Positions 52,077-59,616 of a DNA stretch of 59,616 nt are shown here, piece by piece. Below the pieces are notes generated by a model that worked only from the letters and a program-made list of their open reading frames with translations, made no database searches and had not been told where the DNA came from. The position numbers and the translations under genes were made by a program. Position 1 is the first letter of the stretch. Every line of letters starts with the position of its first letter. Source of the stretch: Chloroflexaceae bacterium (lineage in GTDB: Bacteria > Chloroflexota > Chloroflexia > Chloroflexales > Chloroflexaceae); the NCBI GenBank assembly GCA_012034075.1, contig JAAURD010000005.1, positions 1 to 59,616 of the forward strand, in the 5' to 3' direction.

Positions 52077-54086
52077 TTAATGATGATTGACCGTAGCGGT
52101 TCCAGACACTGAACTTGGCTTGCGTCCATTGCCATTGCTACTCATCAACGATCGATTGAGCGCAACAGGCGGCACCTGGGTCATATTATGCGCTGGCTGA
52201 TACTCCGGTATTAACGCTTGCAAAATCTCCCGCGCACCGGCTCTATCATTATCACTGGCAGCTGCTTCCAGGGCAATCATCGCTTCATGTAAGATAGGAG
52301 ATATGGTGTTTGTTGCATTCACCGCAATGGCTATCTTTTCATGGCATGTTGGTTGATAGATTTCACCGGGAACGCACAGTTCTTCATACAACTTTTCGCC
52401 AGGGCGCAAACCGGTAAAGACAATATCAATATCGCGACCAACCTCAAGTCCCGAAAGTTCAATCATATCACGTGCCAGATCAACAATCTTGACGGGTTGG
52501 CCCATATCAAGCATAAAGATTTCACCACCTTTGCCCAGCACAGCAGCTTGCAATACCAGTTGGACTGCTTCGGGAATAGTCATAAAGTAGCGCCGCATTT
52601 CGGGATGAGTGACCGTGACCGGTCCACCAGCCGCTATCTGGCGTTTAAACGTGAGCACGACACTTCCGCGGCTACCAAGAACATTACCGAAACGTACTGC
52701 AACATACGAACGACCAGTGCGCATTGCTGTTTCATGCACTAGCAATTCTGAAGCGCGTTTGCAGGCGCCCATCATGCTGGTTGGGTTGACCGCTTTGTCG
52801 GTCGAAATCATCACAAAACGTTGCACACCAAAGGTCTCAGATACCTGGAGCAAATTGCGCGTACCCAGAATATTGTTGGTAATGGCCTCACTTGGGTTCA
52901 GTTCCATCAATGGCACATGTTTATGCGCAGCTGCGTGGAACACGATTTCTGGTCGATATTCAGCAAACACAGCATGCAGGCGTTCTGGGAAACGAATGTC
53001 AGCAATCACGGCATGAATCTCGGTAACAACCTTGCCATTACCAGTGGTTTGTGGTATGGTCTTCAACAGAGACTTCAATTCATTGGTGATCTCAAACACG
53101 CTATTCTCACCATGCCCAACAATAATAAGCATTGACGGATGACAACGGAGTGCTTGACGACAGAGCTCACTGCCAATCGAACCACCACCACCGGTAATCA
53201 TAACCCGTTTGCCATAAATAAGATCATGAACCGCGGCGGTATCGGTCTGTATCGGTTCGCGTCGCAACAAGTCTTCAATCTGAACATGGCGCAACTGGTT
53301 CAGGCTCACTTTCCCATCGAGCATCTCATAGATACCTGGGATAATCCGCGTCCGAACCTGTGCATCTTCGCAAATCTGGACAATTTCTCGCAGTGATTTC
53401 CCTGGCGCTGTTGGCATAGCAATAATCACCTGGCGTACACTATACTGCTGGACAAAACGCGGAATGGTCGTGCGATTGCCCAGCACTGGTATTCCGTGGA
53501 TGCGCACACCATGCTTACGCTGGTCGTCATCGAGAAAACCGACAACATCCATGCCAAGTTGCGGGTTGCGTTGCAACTCACGGACAATCATGGTCCCCGC
53601 ATCACCAGCACCCATCACCAACACGCGTATGGCGCTCCTGTTTCCTGTTTGCATCGCCTTACGATGGGCGATCAATCGCACCATCATGCGCGGTGCTGCG
53701 GTTACAATCAGCGCAAGCGGCAAGAAGATAAAGGGAATGGAGCGCGGAAACAGCACTGTTTCGGGCCACAGCACTGCCACAAGCACACTCATCGCCCCGG
53801 CAAATCCTGTCGCAATACTCACACCCAACGTCAAGAGCGTTAACTCTTCAACCGAGGCATAACGCCAATAGCGTGCATACAACCCAAAACGCCAGAAGAC
53901 AACCGGCAGAAAAATGCAGACTAAACCGGTAAATATCCCAAAAAGAAGGAAATACCTACCGAGATGGATGCTTTCCAGTCGGAAGACATAGCTCAAGTAA
54001 GAAGCGAGAATCAGCAGAACGATATCAACAACAAAAAAGTGGCGGTTGCGTAGATATTTCATATGATTAGAGGTTTCATTGAACAA
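52077..54086 (-). CDS. CapD/PglF-type membrane-bound NDP-sugar epimerase/dehydratase
   Basis: 669 residues; ATG at 54086, or 54062. Four membrane helices (about 10-130), a CoA-binding-like Rossmann domain (about 140-270; VMGAGDAGTMIVREL) and the catalytic extended SDR domain (290-600). The latter has ITGGGGSIGSELCRQ, the dehydratase/epimerase site STDKAVNPTSMMGACKR (Ser-Met-Met-x3-Lys in place of Tyr-x3-Lys), and FGNVLGSRGSV. It probably converts UDP-GlcNAc to a 4-keto-6-deoxy or epimerised sugar for the glycan made by this operon. It is the first gene, so the promoter lies upstream to 54498. The C-terminal 60 residues are low complexity. Confidence 0.9.
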   Translation of the reverse strand: MFNETSNHMKYLRNRHFFVVDIVLLILASYLSYVFRLESIHLGRYFLLFGIFTGLVCIFLPVVFWRFGLYARYWRYASVEELTLLTLGVSIATGFAGAMSVLVAVLWPETVLFPRSIPFIFLPLALIVTAAPRMMVRLIAHRKAMQTGNRSAIRVLVMGAGDAGTMIVRELQRNPQLGMDVVGFLDDDQRKHGVRIHGIPVLGNRTTIPRFVQQYSVRQVIIAMPTAPGKSLREIVQICEDAQVRTRIIPGIYEMLDGKVSLNQLRHVQIEDLLRREPIQTDTAAVHDLIYGKRVMITGGGGSIGSELCRQALRCHPSMLIIVGHGENSVFEITNELKSLLKTIPQTTGNGKVVTEIHAVIADIRFPERLHAVFAEYRPEIVFHAAAHKHVPLMELNPSEAITNNILGTRNLLQVSETFGVQRFVMISTDKAVNPTSMMGACKRASELLVHETAMRTGRSYVAVRFGNVLGSRGSVVLTFKRQIAAGGPVTVTHPEMRRYFMTIPEAVQLVLQAAVLGKGGEIFMLDMGQPVKIVDLARDMIELSGLEVGRDIDIVFTGLRPGEKLYEELCVPGEIYQPTCHEKIAIAVNATNTISPILHEAMIALEAAASDNDRAGAREILQALIPEYQPAHNMTQVPPVALNRSLMSSNGNGRKPSSVSGTATVNHH

Positions 54087-54498
54087 TTTAGACTCGTTTA
54101 TCTTTTCTGTCTACTATTATGAGAATTCCGACCCGGTGCGTAAACGGGCAAGACAGAACAAGTATACACGGAATTGCCCAGCACGCAACTCACGCCGTCG
54201 CCTTTCACCAATACAGCTGAACTGCACGGTTTGAAACGTTCCTTCACATTACTCAACGCCTAAAACGTGCTTCTTGCGACACACTGGTTACGACACGCAA
54301 CCGCTATCAGTATAGCATGAACAGTGACAATCGCGATGCCATACCGTCCATGAGCAAAAGGCTGCCGGTTACACCGCAACGCAACCAGCAGCCTTTCTCC
54401 CGTTGGTGCGATGGCAAAATCCCACCGTACCGGTTTCCGCTTGTTTGGTGCAATGGGTGGGTGATATCCCCGTACCAATACACCAAATGGCTATCATC
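54087..54498. other. Intergenic region upstream of the exopolysaccharide operon
   Basis: About 412 nt between two leftward genes. Short frames here lack ribosome sites. On the minus strand TGCTATACT (54317-54309) is an extended -10 that could serve the operon about 220 nt downstream. I see no terminator hairpin for the gene ending at 54499 and no RNA structure. Confidence 0.4.
54309..54317 (-). promoter_or_regulatory. Candidate extended -10 for the exopolysaccharide operon
   Basis: TGCTATACT on the minus strand. No good -35 box at the right distance. Confidence 0.25.
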
Positions 54499-57015
54499 CT
54501 ACCGTCTGATCAAAGGCATAAAGACTTGACTGATTTGCCCGATGGTATCGACACGCGTGGTGTCACCGGTGCTTTGATCGACATTGGCTTCGACCGTCTG
54601 ACCCTCTTCAAATGCACCATTGCTATCATCAAGCATTGTGCTGCTCGATATCGTAATCGTCTCTTCATTGCCCTGAGCAGTCACTATCGTCCATTGATCG
54701 TTTGTGGTCTGTTGCAACCTATCATGGAACTTCAGACGACCTCGGATGATTGTATCACCACCGCCCGGAGGTACAAATGCCTTCATCTTACGAATGGTCT
54801 TGACACCATCATCAATGACATATCGTACCTCAACAAACGAGCCTTCGGTGAAGCTGCCACGCTCATCATCAAACTCGCTGGCAGCTATCGCTTCAAATGT
54901 CTCGCCATTGACGACCCAGGTACCGATGTAGCCATCGGGCGGGACCTGTTCGACAAAGCCAAAGAAGCGACTGATACCGTCACCATAGATCGTGGCTGAG
55001 CATTCATCATCGCCGGTAAGACGGATGCGGCGAGCCGTAAAGACGCCCGTTTCATCGCTGTAGAAGTAGGCTTCAACGCAGCTGCCCACTTCAAATTCGT
55101 CGCCTGCTGTGCGTACCAGATGAGTGGCATCATTTACCACATAAGAACCACCGGCAATCTGCCATGCACCCGTTAGATCATCCGTTTCGGGCAGGCTTTC
55201 GACTGGACCGTAGACTTTGCCCCAGGTGCGATCGGGGTCAAAGAGTCGAATGGCAATAATGCGATTGGCAATCAGCACACCATCTTCATTTCGGCTAAAG
55301 AACACCTGGACTAGCTGTCCTACGGCAAATGGACCGTTGACAAGCACCGTTGTATCGGTCACCAGGAAGGCATGGCGGCCGATGGTCCAGGTGCCAGTCA
55401 TACTGTCGCTATCGGGAAGTTCACTGATAAAGCCAAAGATTCGGTTTACATCATTGGGCATACCGCAGCGATAACGCGGTTCACTCTCGATCTCAAGTGC
55501 AATGCGGCTATCACCTTCGACATAATAGAGCACTTCAGCACAGATACCTCGGATCAGCGGTCCGTGATCACGGTCAAAGAAGGTTGCTCCAGCGATAGCA
55601 CGATAGGTTTCATCGCCAATGTTCCATTCACCAAACATGCTTCCATCTGGACGTTCGTTGATGATACCATGTTCCTTCATAAGACCATCATTACCTTCTG
55701 GTGGACTATACGTGCTATCACAAACATTGGCACGGCTCAATTCAATGCGAAGTGCTGTGCGTACATCACCCTCGGTGATATACTTGACCATCACACACAT
55801 TCCCTCTTCAAAATTGCCATAGCCATTGTACAGGTCCGTTTCCTCCGTCACCTGGTAGCCAACCTCGCTGATGGTCCATTCGCCAATCAGGCTGGACGGG
55901 AAATTGTCCAAAACGCCATGCGCCATTTCATAACGGCCTTCATGTTCGTCGTCACAATCGTCCTCGGTCTCAATGCGTGATGCGATGTTGCGGCCTTCGC
56001 GTACCACATAGTCGATTTCGACACAGGTGCCCACTTCAAAACGACCATCGGACTGTTCAAAGCGTGTCATGTCAATGGCAACGAATTCCTGTCCACTTAT
56101 CACCCATGTGCCGATCAAGTTATGGGGGAAAGATTCGATGATCCCAGACAGTTCTTCAAAATTGTCCTCGTCATCATCGTTCTGTTCACAGTCTTCGCTT
56201 GCTTCTATCGAAAGCGCACGTACTGATGCTTCATTGTTGGTTCGTTCAAGGAGAGCAGTATATTTTACCGTGACACATGCACCAAACGGTGGCAAGGTGT
56301 CTTCAAAACGGGTGTTGTTGTCAACCAGAACGATCTTATCGCCAATGCCCCAGAGACCGAATGGACCAAGTTGGGGGGCGAACCGTACAATACCATGGTA
56401 CTCACCATATTCTGGTTCCTCAGGGTTGTCAGCACAATCATCGGCGGGCTTGATGAGCTCGGCAAGGGGCGTTATGCCATTGGGGCGTATGCGATACTCA
56501 ACGCGGACACAGTCACCCACGGCTAGCTCGACTGTCTCATCGAAGATGGTGTTTTCGGTGGCTTCGACGCGCTTCTCACCGATCACCCAGACGCCCGTGC
56601 GGCCATTCTCGGGGCGTTCTACCACGAGACCGTGAAACTCGCCCTCAGTCGGGTCATCGGGTGGCGATTCGCAGTTGTCCGCCTTTTTCAACACGACGGC
56701 CAGCGGCGTATCATCCGTAACCTGTGGTACATACTCAACACGGGCACAGTCGCCAATACCTGGCTCATTGCCCGGTTCAAAGATGGTTACCTCATTGGCA
56801 ACAAAAAACACCTCGCCAATCAGCCAGGTGCCTACCAATGTGTTCTCCGGACGTTCCTGTACAATCCCTCGATACTCACCCTCATTAGGGTTAACATCGG
56901 TGGCTGAAACAGATGGGACAGCGGCTAGCAACGGCATGAGCAGCAGTGCGAGCAATCCGGACCAGAGCCATGTCTGTTTCAGGCGAGTAGAGATGAATTG
57001 ATGTGGTTCTTGCAT
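54499..57015 (-). CDS. Secreted protein with about ten DUF5666-like repeats
   Basis: 838 residues from the ATG at 57015, which has GGAGG six bases upstream. A signal peptide (about 14-39) is followed by nine or ten units of 80-90 residues. Each begins with a G-x2-x-G-(I/V/F) strand and a P-rich turn, then G-x-W-x-(I/V)-G/N and an F/Y-V-A-x2-x-T strand, and ends with a VGxCVxVxY strand: the small beta-barrel DUF5666. A repeated Cys (VGDCVRVEY, FGACVTVKY) may form disulfides. The protein ends QVFMPLIRR, a variant of the YLPLV tail seen on other secreted proteins here. Possible roles are surface layer or polymer binding; there is no catalytic motif. It stands alone. Confidence 0.75.
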   Translation of the reverse strand: MQEPHQFISTRLKQTWLWSGLLALLLMPLLAAVPSVSATDVNPNEGEYRGIVQERPENTLVGTWLIGEVFFVANEVTIFEPGNEPGIGDCARVEYVPQVTDDTPLAVVLKKADNCESPPDDPTEGEFHGLVVERPENGRTGVWVIGEKRVEATENTIFDETVELAVGDCVRVEYRIRPNGITPLAELIKPADDCADNPEEPEYGEYHGIVRFAPQLGPFGLWGIGDKIVLVDNNTRFEDTLPPFGACVTVKYTALLERTNNEASVRALSIEASEDCEQNDDDEDNFEELSGIIESFPHNLIGTWVISGQEFVAIDMTRFEQSDGRFEVGTCVEIDYVVREGRNIASRIETEDDCDDEHEGRYEMAHGVLDNFPSSLIGEWTISEVGYQVTEETDLYNGYGNFEEGMCVMVKYITEGDVRTALRIELSRANVCDSTYSPPEGNDGLMKEHGIINERPDGSMFGEWNIGDETYRAIAGATFFDRDHGPLIRGICAEVLYYVEGDSRIALEIESEPRYRCGMPNDVNRIFGFISELPDSDSMTGTWTIGRHAFLVTDTTVLVNGPFAVGQLVQVFFSRNEDGVLIANRIIAIRLFDPDRTWGKVYGPVESLPETDDLTGAWQIAGGSYVVNDATHLVRTAGDEFEVGSCVEAYFYSDETGVFTARRIRLTGDDECSATIYGDGISRFFGFVEQVPPDGYIGTWVVNGETFEAIAASEFDDERGSFTEGSFVEVRYVIDDGVKTIRKMKAFVPPGGGDTIIRGRLKFHDRLQQTTNDQWTIVTAQGNEETITISSSTMLDDSNGAFEEGQTVEANVDQSTGDTTRVDTIGQISQVFMPLIRR

Positions 57016-57361
57016 GATAAACCTCCATGTTTCAGCATGTGCATGTGATTCGGTGAATGACGGTGAAGACATGCACGACCATTACCTATACCTGTTAGCA
57101 TACCGTGCTAATATGAAAAAGAGATGAAGTTCAGGTTAAAAAGACGTCAAAATGATAGACTTGGACAACCATGGTTCCTAACAAGCAGACAACAGCACAG
57201 TCGTATGCTGATCACTCAATGAGAGGTGAGGGGTGTTTTTCGACAGATAACCCGTAAACCAGAGAGCTACCATGTACAACAGTAGCATGGTATGATAGAG
57301 ATAAACAAACAGAAGATTGCAGATTTCGTTTGCCTACACACAAACGGTAAGCATACAGTCA
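57016..57361. other. Divergent intergenic region
   Basis: About 346 nt, AT-rich, between the DUF5666 protein (-) and the Uma2-like gene (+). It should hold two promoters; I see only a weak TATGAT near 57290 for the rightward gene. No repeat or RNA gene recognised. Confidence 0.35.
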
Positions 57362-57874
57362 ATGGATAAACCAAGACAAATTGATACTACGGCTCATTTG
57401 GAAGAGCTAATACAACAAAAAGCCATCAAACTCGAAGTGACGGATGGCATCCGCACATGGCGACTGCTGCCAAGCCTACGCCACCAAAAGCTCATCGACC
57501 GTATCAGAGCTACTATCCAGCCCGTCTCGGGCTTGGCCGGCTGTGGCTGTTATCATATCAGTGATGCCAGTCTACGTTTCCCGGATGGATCGTTGAAACG
57601 TCCCGATATTGCGATCTTTTGTGTGGAACCACCGGATATCGATGAGTCCTGGGAACAGGTACCTGAAGCCGTGATTGAGATTGTCAGTGCCGATTATGAA
57701 GAGAAGGATCTCAGTATCAACCCGCCGTGGTATATAGCACAAGGGGTGAAAGATGTGCTGATCGTCGAGCCACGCAGCAAATACGTCAAGCATTTCTGTC
57801 ATGGTCAGGCACCCCGCGAATTGGGATTGCCCCTGAGCCTTGTCTTGCGTTGTGGGTGTCAGGTAACTATCTAA
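57362..57874 (+). CDS. Uma2-family (DUF820) putative endonuclease
   Basis: 170 residues from the ATG at 57362 (MDKPRQID); the open frame upstream to 57317 adds no domain. The restriction-endonuclease fold shows DGSLKRPDIAIFC, VIEIVSADYEEKD and KDVLIVEPRSKYV, i.e. the acidic D...E-x-K-like core, although the usual E-x-K reads E-I-V-S here with Lys shifted. Uma2 proteins are abundant in cyanobacteria and Chloroflexota and their role is not settled. It has no toxin or antitoxin neighbour. It converges on the membrane glycosyltransferase with a gap of only five bases. Confidence 0.75.
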   Translation: MDKPRQIDTTAHLEELIQQKAIKLEVTDGIRTWRLLPSLRHQKLIDRIRATIQPVSGLAGCGCYHISDASLRFPDGSLKRPDIAIFCVEPPDIDESWEQVPEAVIEIVSADYEEKDLSINPPWYIAQGVKDVLIVEPRSKYVKHFCHGQAPRELGLPLSLVLRCGCQVTI

Positions 57875-57879
57875 AACGG

Positions 57880-59616
57880 TTATGCCGCTATGCGTTTTTC
57901 ATCGGCTTGCGTTGCATCGGCCCCATGTACAAGTTGCCAGAGAACCAGTACTAGCAGCAGCAGCAGACCATAGAACTTGTATGAGGTACCGAGGACAGTC
58001 AAACCACTGGTAATGCTATTGTTGTAAAAGCTCCACTGGTTGCCATAGGCAATCAATGCATAGGCAAGGCCCAGCATGGCCGCCTGCCAACGGGTCATAC
58101 CAGCATGCTGACTTGCCAGCAATAGGCTGAAGAAGGTCAAGATCGTAATGGTCTGGTAGTGCATCCAGGCAGCGGGCACAGCCAGCACCATGAGCAGCAC
58201 AAACAGTCCAAAGAGCAACGGCAACCGTGTGCTCGATGCGGGCACATGCCGCCATGCCAGTGCTACAGCCAGCCCCAGCAATGCCAGAAATGCAACGATG
58301 GTCAACAGCGTGACCACGGGATGCTCGAATTTGGCAGCCACAATGTTGGGAGCGAACAGACGGCTCAAAAACCCATTGATGGTCTGGTTTTCGACCCAGG
58401 ATGTCCCACCCCCAATGCGCGGCAAAACATCCAGCAGATAGGTCATATGCACATCCCAACCCATCACCACGACCGCAAACCCAGTACACAGCAGCAACGT
58501 GAGGAAAAAACTGATGACCGCCCGCCACTGGCGTTGGGTGATAAAAAAGATCAGCAAGAGGGCCGGGTAGAGCTTGAACAGCGTGCCAAGCGCCACAGCG
58601 ATACCAGCAATACCGTCGCGTGAGCGTTGCAATGCGATCAGCGCCATTGTCAACAGCAGCAGCAGCAAAATATCAATTTGACCAAAGGCGATGGTATCGG
58701 CCAGTGGGCGCATATTAAAGAGCAGTAGTAAGCCGGCGCCCAGTATGGAGAAGAGCCTGATACGAAAACTGGTCAAGAGCAACACCAGGGTCAACACCAG
58801 CAGGCCGATATTGATCATCCGATGCCAGAAGAGGATCATCAAGCCATCTTGTTGCACAAAGGGCACAAACAGCATGGCATAGAAGGGCGGTACTTTGAGC
58901 ACATGACCAAAGTGATTCTCAATCACTCCCTGGAGATCGTACAGCGCATTGCCACGGAACCATTCTCGTGCTCCGCGAAAGAGGATCCAGAAATCGGGAC
59001 CGCTGCGGCCCAGAGCATACTCAATCATGACCGCCAGATGGATCACTGCGGCAACCGCCAGCACGCCAAGGAGCGCCTGCCGCCAGCGGTGCAACGAGCG
59101 CCGCGCCGCCAGCACGCGCAAACCCAATGCACTTGCCAGCACCACGCCAATCGTGACCCACAGCGTGGGTGGATAGGGCGTCACGGCCGGTGTGCCATCC
59201 AGGGTCATAATCAGCTGATAGATGGGCATCAGCCAGAATGCCAGACCCATCAACAACAGACCATCGATCAGCGCAATGCTTGCCGCCGAACCAGCCACGT
59301 TGGAACGGGCAAGTGCGCCCACCGCCATGGCATAGAGCGCCAGCATCAGCAGCAGACCGGCAATCTGCACGGTGAAGGGGGCGACCTGTAACGGCCAGCG
59401 AGCCAGTGCCAGCACCAGCATGAGCGCCAGCAGGGCTGCCACTACCCACGCGCCCCAACGGGTAACACCCACACCGCGCATAGTAGTATAGGTTGCAGCT
59501 ACACAAATCAGGCTCACGACGAGCTGCCACAGCGGCGGAATGAGCAGGCCACCGCTGGTCGCGCTCACATTGACTCGTACCAGCACCACACCCAGCGGTC
59601 GCCAGTCTATCTCGCT
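57880..59616 (-). CDS. GT87-like (DUF2029) membrane glycosyltransferase, 5' end outside the window
   Basis: At least 569 residues (a GTG at 59589), but the frame stays open through 59616, so the true start is probably beyond the edge. About twelve membrane helices. The loop after one of the early helices carries DFWILFRGAREWFRGNALYD, the motif with the catalytic Asp region of GT87 polyprenol-phosphate-mannose-dependent transferases. Later FGQIDILLLLL and KLYPALLLIFF are also typical. It should add mannose or a related sugar to a lipid or glycan on the outer face. It mirrors the GT39-like gene at the other end of the window. Confidence 0.8.
   Translation of the reverse strand, partial: SEIDWRPLGVVLVRVNVSATSGGLLIPPLWQLVVSLICVAATYTTMRGVGVTRWGAWVVAALLALMLVLALARWPLQVAPFTVQIAGLLLMLALYAMAVGALARSNVAGSAASIALIDGLLLMGLAFWLMPIYQLIMTLDGTPAVTPYPPTLWVTIGVVLASALGLRVLAARRSLHRWRQALLGVLAVAAVIHLAVMIEYALGRSGPDFWILFRGAREWFRGNALYDLQGVIENHFGHVLKVPPFYAMLFVPFVQQDGLMILFWHRMINIGLLVLTLVLLLTSFRIRLFSILGAGLLLLFNMRPLADTIAFGQIDILLLLLLTMALIALQRSRDGIAGIAVALGTLFKLYPALLLIFFITQRQWRAVISFFLTLLLCTGFAVVVMGWDVHMTYLLDVLPRIGGGTSWVENQTINGFLSRLFAPNIVAAKFEHPVVTLLTIVAFLALLGLAVALAWRHVPASSTRLPLLFGLFVLLMVLAVPAAWMHYQTITILTFFSLLLASQHAGMTRWQAAMLGLAYALIAYGNQWSFYNNSITSGLTVLGTSYKFYGLLLLLVLVLWQLVHGADATQADEKRIAA

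Overview
The window looks like a chromosomal segment from a Chloroflexota bacterium (class Chloroflexia, near Chloroflexus, Roseiflexus or Herpetosiphon; judged from gene content, not from a search). The pointers are several secreted proteins ending in a short aromatic-hydrophobic tail of the type YLPLV plus a basic residue, a RicT homologue beside an FHA-GAF-adenylate cyclase, polytopic GT39- and GT87-like glycosyltransferases, and many dispersed GC-rich palindromes. GC content is moderate (low to mid 50s by eye). I found no rRNA, tRNA, CRISPR array, transposase or phage module.

Layout. 1-5.8 kb: a membrane glycosyltransferase (-) divergent from a GlcF-like iron-sulfur protein and a cyclic-nucleotide-binding/ferredoxin fusion (+). 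6-12.1 kb: a secreted M23 peptidase, homoserine dehydrogenase, a class I amidotransferase of the PuuD type, a frameshifted YgfZ-like gene and a STAS protein. 12.6-26.2 kb is an accessory surface region: a papain-like protease carrying its own chagasin-type inhibitor domain, a 1.5-thousand-residue beta-helix/Calx-beta/cohesin-like protein, a frameshifted XRE/MmyB regulator with a duplicated operator-like repeat, a small zinc ribbon, a decayed segmental duplication split by an AT-rich membrane gene, a frameshifted CHAP/DUF5648 protein and a stand-alone GatE/GAD-like protein.

26.5-39.4 kb is the centrepiece: a four-gene operon (-) for a PUFA-synthase-like (Pfa-type) iterative lipid synthase. Its order is KS-AT-ACP-ACP-KR(N half) / KR(C half)-DH / KS(dead)-AT-DH-DH / ER. 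The ketoreductase is split between two polypeptides, a PfaB-like and the DH half of a PfaC-like protein are fused, and only one intact ketosynthase is present. No phosphopantetheinyl transferase lies in the window.

40-48.6 kb: an AlaX-type editing protein, then an operon (-) of FHA-GAF-cyclase, RicT and a metallo-beta-lactamase-fold protein, divergent from a membrane protein with a degenerate PP2C-like domain and a lipoprotein. 48.6-54.1 kb: an exopolysaccharide operon (-) with a CapD-like epimerase/dehydratase, an O-antigen-ligase-like protein, small membrane ORFs, a flippase-like protein and a WecG/TagA transferase. 54.5-59.6 kb: a secreted DUF5666-repeat protein, a Uma2-like nuclease and a GT87-like membrane protein cut by the window edge.

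Five reading frames are broken by single-base shifts at six sites (ygfZ twice, the XRE regulator, the CHAP protein, the PP2C-like protein and the lipoprotein). That density suggests residual indel errors in the assembly more than real decay; each affected entry says so. A 32-bp palindrome occurs three times inside coding sequence, always in the same reading frame, resembling a palindromic element that inserts into genes.
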